From NCBI RefSeq assembly GCF_009696685.2, contig NZ_CP102355.1, positions 62,001-126,000 on the forward strand: a stretch of 64,000 nucleotides of DNA, given 5' to 3'. A program made the position numbers and the translations under genes. Shown one piece after another: positions 24,301 to 31,527 of the stretch; the first letter of the stretch is position 1; every line of letters starts with the position of its first letter. This DNA is from Paracoccus sp. SMMA_5_TC. GTDB lineage: Bacteria > Pseudomonadota > Alphaproteobacteria > Rhodobacterales > Rhodobacteraceae. Under the pieces are notes generated by a model. That model ran no database searches, was not told the DNA's origin, and saw nothing but the letters and a program-made list of their open reading frames with translations.

Positions 24301-26514
24301 ATGCGCGCCCATTCGACGACAACCCGCCGACTGCTGGCCACGACAGTGCCCATGGCGCTGCTGCTGGGCCTGGGGGCCACCCCGGCGCGCACCGATCCGA
24401 TGATCGGCAATGTCATGAACAGCTATGGTCTGCCGGGCGCGGTCGAAACCCCGACGGCCGAGATGCTGCCCGACGCCACGCTGGGCGGCACGGTGTCCGC
24501 GAACGGCCTGGGCCGGCGGCACAACATCGTGTTCCAGCTGCATCCGCGCGTCACCACCGCCCTGCGCTATTCCCGGGTCGAAGGCATCAACGATCACAAC
24601 AACCTGGGCCATATCTGGGACCGCTCGTTCGACATCCGTTTCCAGGTGCTGGACGAGAGCGGCTGGCGGCCCGCGGTCGCGGTGGGCTTGCAGGATTTCA
24701 TGGGCACGGGCGTCTATTCGGGCGAATACATCGTCGCCAGCAAGACCCTGACCCCTAACCTGCGCGCCAGTCTGGGCGTCGGCTGGGGACGGCTGGCCGG
24801 CAAGCAGCGGCCGCTGGATGCCGATGACGAAGGCGGCACGCCCAACATCGGCGACTGGTTTTCCGGCGATGCGCGGCCCTTCGGCTCGGTCACCTGGCAG
24901 GTCAATGACAAGCTGCGGCTGGTCGCGGAATATTCCAACGACAAATACGAACGCGAAACCGCCAGCGGCGTCGAAGAGGCGCCGGGCAACCAGGTCAACC
25001 TGGGCGCCTATTACACCTTCAGCCCCAGCTATCAGCTGGGCGTCTATACGCTGGGCGGGGACAAGGTGGGGGCGCAGTTCAGCTTTGCGCTGAACCCGCG
25101 CAACGCGCCCTTCCCCTCGGGGCTGGAAAAGGCGCCGGCGCCGGTCCGGCCGCGCCCCGCACCCGCGGCCGATCCCGATGGCTGGTCGGGCGCCTGGTCG
25201 GCCGATCCGACCGCACAGCCCGCGATCCAGACGGCCCTGGCCAAGGCCCTGGCCGAAGAGGGTCAGGTGCTGGAATCGATGGCCCTGTCGGCCAACCGGG
25301 CCGAGGTGCGCATCCGCAACACCCGCTACATCCAGCAGGCCGAGGCCGTGGGCCGCACCGCGCGGCTGATGACGCGGGCGCTGCCGCCCTCGGTCGAAAC
25401 GCTGGTCATCACCTCGAATGCCGAGGGCATGGCGACCTCGTCGGTGGTTCTGCGCCGCTCGGATGTCGAGCGGCTGGAGAATACCGAAGCCGGGCGCATC
25501 GCCGCGGTCGCGCTGGTGCAGGATGCCGCGCCGCGACCCGACGATCTGGTGACGACACCGGGGCTGTTCCCGCGCTTTCGCTGGAAGCTCGCGCCCTATC
25601 TGGAACTGGGCCTGTTCGACCCGCAAGACCCCTTGCGCTATGAAACCGGGGCCGAGCTGAAGGCCAGCTACGAGCTGGTGCCGGGCCTGGTGCTGTCGGG
25701 CACCGTGCGCCAGCGCGCCTTCGGCAGCCTGGAACAGCGCGGCCCCGGCATCCCCTGCGGTCCGGGCGGCGTGCCGCCGGCGGGCGTCGACCGCTGCGGG
25801 CGCGGCGAACACTTCACCCCCGACGAATATGTCGCCAATCCGCAGAACGAATTCTACAAGGGCGTGCCCCGCGTGCGCTCGGATACCCGGATGTATGCCG
25901 GCAACGACAGCCCGACGATCCCGGAACTGACCCTGGCCTGGTATGCCCATCCCAGCCAGTCGATCTATACCCGCGTCACCGTCGGCCTGCTGGAGCGCGC
26001 CTATGGCGGCGTCTCGGGCGAAGTCCTGTGGAAACCGGCCGATTCGCCGCTGGCCTTCGGCGCCGAGATCAACCGGGTGCGCAAGCGCGACTTCGAGGAT
26101 GTCTTTGGCTTCCGCGACTATGAAGTCACCACCGGCCATGTCTCGGCCTATTACGAATTCGCCAATGGGTTCACCGCACAGCTGGATGTCGGCAAGTATC
26201 TGGCCGGCGACAAGGGCGCGACCGTGACCTTGACGCGCGAATTCGCCAACGGCTGGCGCATCGGCGCCTATGCGACCAAGACCGACCTCAGTGCCGAGGA
26301 ATTCGGCGAGGGGTCTTTCGACAAGGGCATCACCATGTCGATCCCGGTATCCTGGGCGACCGGCACGCCGACGCGCGATCGCGCCGGCACCACGCTGCGG
26401 TCGCTGTCGCGCGACGGCGGCGCCCGCGTCAACGTGAACGGGCGGCTTTACGACAAGGTGCGCGACGCGCAGTCGGTCAAACTTTACCAAGGCTGGGGGG
26501 ATTTCTGGCGATGA
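24301..26514 (+). CDS. yjbH: YjbH-family outer membrane exopolysaccharide protein
   Basis: The 737-residue protein has a signal peptide ending near residue 31 (TPARTDP) and a YjbH domain with alternating beta-strands throughout, consistent with a large outer-membrane barrel or lipoprotein linked to exopolysaccharide export. Recognisable parts are GNVMNSYGLPGAVETPTAEM, the N-terminal barrel strands (ASLGVGWGRLAG) and the C-terminal VSAYYEFANGFTAQLDVGKYL. Its stop overlaps the start of the yjbF-like gene (ATGA), matching the E. coli yjbEFGH grouping. Confidence 0.88.
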   Translation: MRAHSTTTRRLLATTVPMALLLGLGATPARTDPMIGNVMNSYGLPGAVETPTAEMLPDATLGGTVSANGLGRRHNIVFQLHPRVTTALRYSRVEGINDHNNLGHIWDRSFDIRFQVLDESGWRPAVAVGLQDFMGTGVYSGEYIVASKTLTPNLRASLGVGWGRLAGKQRPLDADDEGGTPNIGDWFSGDARPFGSVTWQVNDKLRLVAEYSNDKYERETASGVEEAPGNQVNLGAYYTFSPSYQLGVYTLGGDKVGAQFSFALNPRNAPFPSGLEKAPAPVRPRPAPAADPDGWSGAWSADPTAQPAIQTALAKALAEEGQVLESMALSANRAEVRIRNTRYIQQAEAVGRTARLMTRALPPSVETLVITSNAEGMATSSVVLRRSDVERLENTEAGRIAAVALVQDAAPRPDDLVTTPGLFPRFRWKLAPYLELGLFDPQDPLRYETGAELKASYELVPGLVLSGTVRQRAFGSLEQRGPGIPCGPGGVPPAGVDRCGRGEHFTPDEYVANPQNEFYKGVPRVRSDTRMYAGNDSPTIPELTLAWYAHPSQSIYTRVTVGLLERAYGGVSGEVLWKPADSPLAFGAEINRVRKRDFEDVFGFRDYEVTTGHVSAYYEFANGFTAQLDVGKYLAGDKGATVTLTREFANGWRIGAYATKTDLSAEEFGEGSFDKGITMSIPVSWATGTPTRDRAGTTLRSLSRDGGARVNVNGRLYDKVRDAQSVKLYQGWGDFWR

Positions 26515-27173
26515 GCTTTCACCGCATCCAGGCTGCGGCACTTTCGGTGGCGCTGATCGCGGGGCTGGCCGCCTGCGGCAATGACGACAGCGGCAATGCC
26601 TCGAACCCGCTGATGATCGCGGCCAAGACCGCGGTCGGCACCGCCGCCCGCATCCGCGGGGCCGAGGATCAGCCCGCCGCCCCCGCCCGCACCCCCGAGC
26701 AGATGGCGGCCGAGGCGCTGCGGGTCAATCCGGGGCCGCTGGTCCTGGTCGGCTTTGAATCGCTGGGCCGCAACCAGGTGATGGCGATGACCGGCGAGAA
26801 CGGCGGCATGCGCACCTATATGGCCCCGTCGAAAGAGGCGCTGATCCTGCGGGGCGGCATGCTGGTCGGCACGCGTGGCCTTGGTCATGACCTGTCCGTG
26901 GCCGAGCCGCAGACCGAGGCGCTGATCCGCGCCGGCCGTTCCGGCAGCGCCAGCCGCGTCATGCGCTATTACAGCGGCGACGGGCTGGAGCGGCCGCTGA
27001 AATTCGACTGCACCGTCGGCCCGGGCCCCAAACCCGGGGTGGTGATCGAAAGCTGCCAGGGCCATGGCGTCAGCTTCCAGAACAGCTATCTGCCCCAGGG
27101 CGGCACCCTGGCGGTGTCGCGGCAATGGGTGGGGCCGAACCTGGGCTATGTGACCATCCAGGTGCTGCGCTAG
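26511..27173 (+). CDS. yjbF: YjbF-family lipoprotein
   Basis: The 220-residue precursor has a lipobox LAACG at residues 18-22. The mature part carries GFESLGRNQVMAMTGENGGMRTYM and a C-terminal NSYLPQGGTLAVSRQWVGPNLGY segment, as in YjbF/GfcB proteins of exopolysaccharide and group 4 capsule loci. It is probably an outer-membrane lipoprotein acting with YjbH. A strong terminator follows 22 bases after its stop. No yjbE or yjbG homologue is visible next to it. Confidence 0.85.
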   Translation: MSFHRIQAAALSVALIAGLAACGNDDSGNASNPLMIAAKTAVGTAARIRGAEDQPAAPARTPEQMAAEALRVNPGPLVLVGFESLGRNQVMAMTGENGGMRTYMAPSKEALILRGGMLVGTRGLGHDLSVAEPQTEALIRAGRSGSASRVMRYYSGDGLERPLKFDCTVGPGPKPGVVIESCQGHGVSFQNSYLPQGGTLAVSRQWVGPNLGYVTIQVLR

Positions 27174-27195
27174 GTCATCAGCCTAGCCCGCGCCC

Positions 27196-27225
27196 GGCCG
27201 ATCCGTTTCGCGGATCGGCCTTTTT
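27196..27225 (+). terminator. terminator of the yjbH-yjbF transcript
   Basis: GGCCGATCCG and CGGATCGGCC form a perfect 10-bp stem with loop TTTCG, followed by five T (27221-27225). Confidence 0.93.
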
Positions 27226-27633
27226 CATGACCGGGGCCCGCAGCATCACGGGGGCAAGCCCTGGCTGGACCGTCCGCGCAGGGGCGCTAGCGGCAGCGCC
27301 CTGATGCGGCGATGCGATCCCGCCAAGCCGGGCCTTGCGCTGTATCCCCCAGGCCGCGCCAGATGCCGTGACAATCCTGCCGTTCCCCTTATGGCGGCGG
27401 CTGCGCATGTTGGACCGATACCGGTCCCCGAGAACCGCGGCAGGGGGGAAATCGCCCTGTGGCCCGGCAGCCGCTCGAGGCCGGCCCCCGGCAAGCGGGT
27501 CGCGGGCACAAGCTGTGGCGGCAGGGCGGGCTTTGGCCACCCGGCGCCAAAGACGCCTGCGCGCGCATCGGGCATCCGGCTTTCCCGCACCCCGGATGCC
27601 GTTCCTGCGCCGCGGATAGGGGTCGCGGAAAGC
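27226..27633. other. 408 bases without a recognisable gene
   Basis: The stretch lies between two terminators that face each other. Open frames on both strands have shadow-type composition and no start context. One feature stands out: GGCATCCGG (27571-27579) and CCGGATGCC (27592-27600) could form a 9-bp hairpin with a 12-base loop and no T-run. Nothing else was identified. Confidence 0.5.
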
Positions 27634-27664
27634 AAAAAGGGACTGACCCCGGGGTCAGTCCCTT
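27634..27664 (-). terminator. terminator of the small secreted-protein gene
   Basis: A perfect 28-base palindrome (27637-27664, half AAGGGACTGACCCC) is followed on the minus strand by a T-run (A-run 27634-27638 on the plus strand). It lies about 35 bases after the small gene's stop. Confidence 0.93.
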
Positions 27665-27697
27665 GAACCTTGACGGAACCGAAGTTCCGTAAAGATA

Positions 27698-27901
27698 TCA
27701 GCTGTCGTCGTCGTCCGAAGCGACGGCGGCGATCACGCCCAGCAGCAGCAGGGCCGGAACCACCAGGCCAGCGTTCGACGAAGCGGGCTTCTCGTCAACG
27801 ACGACCGGCTCGACTTCCACGACGGGGGCGACATAGCCACCGGCGAGAGCCGACGAAGCCGTCAGGCCGAGGGCCAGGGCGAAGGTAGCGAATTTGGTCA
27901 T
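27698..27901 (-). CDS. 67-residue secreted protein with hydrophobic segment and acidic tail
   Basis: The product starts MTKFATFALALGL with a signal peptide cut near ALA/GGY. A Val/Pro/Glu-rich middle (PVVEVEPVVVDEKP), a hydrophobic stretch (AGLVVPALLLLGVIAAVA) and the tail SDDDDS follow. The ATG at 27901 is chosen over one six bases upstream because GGAG then lies 7 bases away. A strong terminator follows, and a ribosome site is present, so the gene looks real. I recognise the general type as a common small Rhodobacterales envelope protein but know of no function. It is convergent to yjbH-yjbF and is not evidently YjbE. Confidence 0.75.
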   Translation of the reverse strand: MTKFATFALALGLTASSALAGGYVAPVVEVEPVVVDEKPASSNAGLVVPALLLLGVIAAVASDDDDS

Positions 27902-28115
27902 GATCATGCTCCGTTCAGTACTTTGAAGGCTGCCGTTTCCAGCAACATCGCTGCGACAGTCGCATAAACCCAAGCACTTGGAAAGCGGTCTTGGAACGCC
28001 AGTCGTGCGCGTCAGGGGCAACTGTTGCATATTAGCCAACACCTTGCGGATGCGGCAGGATCCTGCCCGGCAGCCGGCCGGTTCCCGCCGATGGAACGCC
28101 GGTCGCCGACACAGG

Positions 28116-28898
28116 TCACTTTCGGTAAACCACTATACTTGCGACATAAATTACCAGCGCCGCCACCACGATAGACGGACCGGCAGGCGTGTCCAGCGCC
28201 AGGCTGGCCCAAAGGCCGCCGAAAACGGCGAGCCCTCCGAAGAGGATCGCGGAACCTGCCATCTGCTCGGGCGTTCTGGCGAATCCGCGCGCGGCCGCTG
28301 CGGGCACGATCAGCATGGCCGACACCAGCAATGCCCCCACCACGCGAATCGCGATCGCGACCACAAGCGCAAGCGCAAGCGACAGGATCAGGCGTTCGCG
28401 CGCAGGGTTGATGCCGGCGGCCATGGCAAGTTCCTCATTGACGGAACTCGTCACAAGCCTTTGCCAGCGCCAGATCAACAGCGCCAGCACCAGCCCCGCA
28501 CCGCACCAGATCCATGCCAGATCGGCGCGCGTCACCGCCAGGATGTCGCCGAAAAGAAACGCATCCAGACCGCTGCGCAGTGACGGCACCAAACTGGCCG
28601 CCACCAGCCCCAGCGCCAGGGCACCATGCGCCAGCACGCCCAGAACGGTGTCGGTCGACTGGCCGCGACCTCCAAGTTGCGCCACCAGCACGGCCATTGC
28701 GATCGCCACGGCGACGGTGCCCAGGTAGATGGGCATCGCAAAGGCAAAGCTCAGCGCAACGCCCAGAATCGCGGCATGTGCGGTCGAATCGCCAAAATAG
28801 GCCATCCGGCGCCAGACCACGAAACAACCAAGCGGTCCCGTCGCCAGAACCAGCCCCAGCCCGGCCAGCAGGGCGCGGGTCAGAAAATCGTCGAACAT
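28116..28898 (-). CDS. znuB: zinc ABC transporter permease ZnuB
   Basis: The 260-residue permease starts MFDDFLTRAL. It has about seven to eight hydrophobic helices, the CFVVWRRMAYFGDSTAHAAILGVAL segment conserved in the ZnuB/MntB family (given here as RRMAYFGDSTAHA), and a later GALLVSAMLIVPAAAAR. It imports zinc with ZnuA and ZnuC. znuC lies 7 bases upstream; the gene is last in zur-znuC-znuB. Confidence 0.94.
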   Translation of the reverse strand: MFDDFLTRALLAGLGLVLATGPLGCFVVWRRMAYFGDSTAHAAILGVALSFAFAMPIYLGTVAVAIAMAVLVAQLGGRGQSTDTVLGVLAHGALALGLVAASLVPSLRSGLDAFLFGDILAVTRADLAWIWCGAGLVLALLIWRWQRLVTSSVNEELAMAAGINPARERLILSLALALVVAIAIRVVGALLVSAMLIVPAAAARGFARTPEQMAGSAILFGGLAVFGGLWASLALDTPAGPSIVVAALVIYVASIVVYRK

Positions 28899-28905
28899 GA
28901 TGTCC

Positions 28906-29679
28906 TCAGGAATGAACGCAGCCCGGGCCGTGGCGATGGTCGGCCTCGGCATCGTGCAGGTGGTCGTGATCGTGGTCGTGGTGATGTTGATACAGGGCCA
29001 GCGTTCCTTGCGCTTCGGCCCCGAACAGGGCGCGATAGGCGGGGGCGGCGCTGACCGCCTGTGGCGTGCCCTCGCAGCAGATGTGACCGTTGAGGCAGAT
29101 GACCCGGTCCGAGGCGCGCATCACCACCAGCAGGTCATGGCTGACCATCAGGACCGCCGCCCCGGTCTGTGCGCGCACCTCCTCGATCAGCTTGTAGAAG
29201 GCCACGATGCCGGGTTGATCCAGTCCCTGGGTCGGCTCGTCCAGGACCAGCAATTGCGGATCGTTCAGCAAGGCCCGCGCCAGCAGCACGCGCTGGAACT
29301 GGCCGCCGGACAAGGCGACGATCTGGCGATCCTGAAGGCCGGGCACCCCCGTGCGGTCCAATGCCGCGGCGGCCTGATCGTCCGTGACGCGCCGGGGCAG
29401 CGACAGGAAACGGCGCACCGTCATCGGCATCGCCCGTTCGACATGCACCCGCTGCGGCACATAGCCGATACGCAGCCCCGCCATGCGCGTCACCTGCCCG
29501 GCACTGGGCGCGACATGACCCAGAAGTGCCCGCATCAGCGTCGATTTCCCCGACCCGTTCGGCCCGACCACGGTCACGATTTCACCCGGATCGATCCGGA
29601 AATCGACATCGCGCAGGACCGGCAGGTCGCCGGCGGGATGCGTGACCGACAGACCACTGGCCGCGATCAGCGCGCTCAT
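28906..29679 (-). CDS. znuC: zinc ABC transporter ATPase ZnuC
   Basis: The 257-residue ATPase has Walker A GPNGSGKST, signature LSGGQFQRV, Walker B LLVLDEPTQGLD and switch His in VSHDL. The C-terminal tail is rich in histidine (HHHDHDHDHLHD, later HRHGPGCVHS), a zinc-binding extension typical of ZnuC from this group. Its ATG overlaps the zur stop (ATGA). Confidence 0.96.
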   Translation of the reverse strand: MSALIAASGLSVTHPAGDLPVLRDVDFRIDPGEIVTVVGPNGSGKSTLMRALLGHVAPSAGQVTRMAGLRIGYVPQRVHVERAMPMTVRRFLSLPRRVTDDQAAAALDRTGVPGLQDRQIVALSGGQFQRVLLARALLNDPQLLVLDEPTQGLDQPGIVAFYKLIEEVRAQTGAAVLMVSHDLLVVMRASDRVICLNGHICCEGTPQAVSAAPAYRALFGAEAQGTLALYQHHHDHDHDHLHDAEADHRHGPGCVHS

Positions 29680-30170
29680 GCCCCGGCCTCCTGGCAGTTC
29701 TGGCACAGTCCCAGCAGCTCGACGCTGGCACGTTCGGTGCGAAACCCGAGGCTTCCGGCCATTGCCGCCAATGCGGGTTGCAGCTCGGTGGTTTCGGCCT
29801 CGGCCAGGCGGTGACAGCCGCGGCAGATCAGAAAGGCCGGAGAGTGGTCGCGCTGTGGCGACAGGCAGGCGACATAGGCGTTCAGGCGCTGCACGCGATG
29901 GGCCAGCCCCTGATCGACCAGGAAATCCAGCGCCCGATAGGCGACCGGCGGCTGTCGGCCGAAGCCTTCGGCTGCCAGCCGCTCCAGCACTTCGTAAGCC
30001 CCCATCGCCCGATGCGATTCCAGCAGGATTTCCAGCGCCCGCCGTCGCACTGGCGTCAGGCGCACGCCATCGCGTTGGGCCTGATCCTCGGCCCGTCGCA
30101 GAACCTCGGCGGCGCAATGGGCGTGATCGTGATCGTGAAAGGCATCGCCTGGGCCGCAGGTTTCATTCAT
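29676..30170 (-). CDS. zur: zinc uptake regulator Zur (Fur family)
   Basis: The 164-residue repressor has a histidine-rich N-terminus (HDHDHAHC), the winged-helix domain with LTPVRRRALEILL and PPVAYRALDFLVDQGL, and two CxxC pairs (CRGC, CQNC) for the structural zinc. When loaded with zinc it should repress znuA and its own operon through sites in the 76-base divergent gap. First gene of zur-znuC-znuB. Confidence 0.94.
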   Translation of the reverse strand: MNETCGPGDAFHDHDHAHCAAEVLRRAEDQAQRDGVRLTPVRRRALEILLESHRAMGAYEVLERLAAEGFGRQPPVAYRALDFLVDQGLAHRVQRLNAYVACLSPQRDHSPAFLICRGCHRLAEAETTELQPALAAMAGSLGFRTERASVELLGLCQNCQEAGA

Positions 30171-30219
30171 GTTATAATGTCACATCCATCTTGACTGGTT
30201 ACTTTATAACATAAATAAC
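30171..30219. promoter_or_regulatory. probable Zur operators between zur and znuA
   Basis: Two AT-rich elements stand out. TGTTATAATGTCACA (30170-30184) is an imperfect palindrome, and 30198-30219, GTTA-CTTTATAACATAAA-TAAC, is a 22-base imperfect palindrome. Both carry the GTTATA/TATAAC core found in alphaproteobacterial Zur sites. A TTGACT (30190-30195) lies between them and could be the znuA -35. Confidence 0.65.
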
Positions 30220-30246
30220 CGACGCGTTTAAGCAAGCGAGAGTGTC

Positions 30247-31221
30247 ATGTTGCACAAAACCCTTGTCCCGCTGATGGCGCTGAGCCTTGGCGCCCTGCCC
30301 GCGCTGGCCGACGTGCCGCGGGTGGTTACCGACCTGCCGCCTGTCGCCGCTCTGGTCGATCAGGTGCTGGGCGATCTGGGCAGCCCCACATTGCTGGTGG
30401 CCAGCGGCGCCGACGCCCACAGCTATCAGCTGCGGCCCAGTCAGGCCCGCGCACTGCAACAGGCCGATCTGGTGGTCTGGGTCGGGCCGCAGATGACGCC
30501 ATGGCTGCAAAGGGCGGTTGACGGCCGCGATCATGGCGATTTGCTGACCTTGCTGACCGTTCCTGGCACGCATTTGCGCAACTTCGATCAGGAAATCGCT
30601 GCCGATGCGCATGACGGCAAGGACGAACATGCACATGAGCATGAGCATGAGCATGAGCATGAAGATGCGGGCGATCACGGGCACGACCATGACCACTCGG
30701 GCATCGACCCACATGCCTGGCTGGACCCCCGAAATGCCGAGCTGTGGCTGCAGGCAATCGCGCAGGCACTAAGCGCCCGCGATCCGGCGAATGCGGCCGC
30801 CTTTGCGGCGAATGCCGAACGGGCTGCTGCCGAGATGCAGGCGCTGGATGCCGAGCTGGAGGCCAGGCTGGCGCCGCTGCGCGGCAAACCGTTTGTCGTA
30901 TTCCACGACGCCTATGGCTATTTCACCGATCGCTACGGGGTCGGGCCGACAATTGCCGTCAGCCTGGGCGATGCATCGACACCGTCGGCCGCAAGGCTCC
31001 AGTCCATTCGCCAGCAGGCCGCGCAAGGCAATGCGCATTGCGCCTTCCCCGAGGCCAACCATGATCGGCGGCTGATCGCCTCGGTCACCGAAGGCAGCGG
31101 CGTGCGCGCGGGCGAGGCCCTGGACCCGGAAGGCAGCACCCTGTCGCCCGGACCGCAGCTTTACACCGAATTGCTGCGCAATCTGGGTAGCACCCTGGCC
31201 GATTGCCTGTCGCGCCCCTAG
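30247..31221 (+). CDS. znuA: zinc-binding periplasmic protein ZnuA
   Basis: The 324-residue precursor has a signal peptide ending near ALADVP. It is a cluster A-I solute-binding protein with zinc ligands in GADAHSYQL, IDPHAWLDP and HDAYGYF. Between the first two lies a His/Glu/Asp-rich loop (residues about 125-155, repeated HE units and HGHDHDH) typical of zinc chaperoning loops. It is transcribed away from zur-znuC-znuB. Confidence 0.96.
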   Translation: MLHKTLVPLMALSLGALPALADVPRVVTDLPPVAALVDQVLGDLGSPTLLVASGADAHSYQLRPSQARALQQADLVVWVGPQMTPWLQRAVDGRDHGDLLTLLTVPGTHLRNFDQEIAADAHDGKDEHAHEHEHEHEHEDAGDHGHDHDHSGIDPHAWLDPRNAELWLQAIAQALSARDPANAAAFAANAERAAAEMQALDAELEARLAPLRGKPFVVFHDAYGYFTDRYGVGPTIAVSLGDASTPSAARLQSIRQQAAQGNAHCAFPEANHDRRLIASVTEGSGVRAGEALDPEGSTLSPGPQLYTELLRNLGSTLADCLSRP

Positions 31222-31318
31222 CGCAGGGATATGGAATACCCGACTCTTTTTCTTTGACATCCCCGAGTCAATTTGTCAGGTTACAGGTATCGCGACAGAG
31301 ACGGAATGAGGACCACAG

Positions 31319-31495
31319 ATGACCGCGACGCGCCCTGCCGATTTCACCCGCCCCGGCGTTACCCCCTTGCAGCGTCTGCCCCAGCATGATGCCCAGACGC
31401 TGACCGCCGGTGGCAATCAGGCGCTGATCGCCCTGGGCGATCAGATCTACAACCTGCGCATCACCCGCGCCGGCAAGTTGATCCTGACCAAGTGA
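31319..31495 (+). CDS. hemP: hemin uptake protein HemP
   Basis: A 58-residue gene with a good ribosome site (GAGG, 7-base spacing). The C-terminal half QALIALGDQIYNLRITRAGK, then LILTK, is the HemP signature. HemP is a small regulator/partner of hemin uptake, normally induced under iron limitation. Upstream, TTGAC-N8-GTCAA (31254-31271) forms an inverted repeat that includes a TTGACA -35-like hexamer and may be an iron-responsive operator. No hemin receptor gene is adjacent, and the neighbour on the other side is convergent. Confidence 0.88.
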   Translation: MTATRPADFTRPGVTPLQRLPQHDAQTLTAGGNQALIALGDQIYNLRITRAGKLILTK

Positions 31496-31527
31496 CTGCG
31501 CGCGGCGCCCACCGGGCGCCGCGTCGA

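Noticed and set aside
23674..26541. Open frame of about 950 codons antisense to yjbH
   Set aside because: Shadow of a GC-rich gene: low-complexity product, no start context, while yjbH on the other strand has signal peptide, family motifs and coupling to yjbF.
28906..28990. His/Asp repeat region at the 3' end of znuC as a separate small gene
   Set aside because: It is in frame with znuC and is the typical histidine-rich tail.
30600..30720. Repetitive CATGAG tract as a possible short-sequence repeat or array
   Set aside because: It encodes the His/Glu metal-binding loop of ZnuA and is explained by protein function.
31201..31260. Terminator after znuA (T-rich stretch near 31246)
   Set aside because: A T-run is present but no stem precedes it; it more likely belongs to the hemP promoter region.
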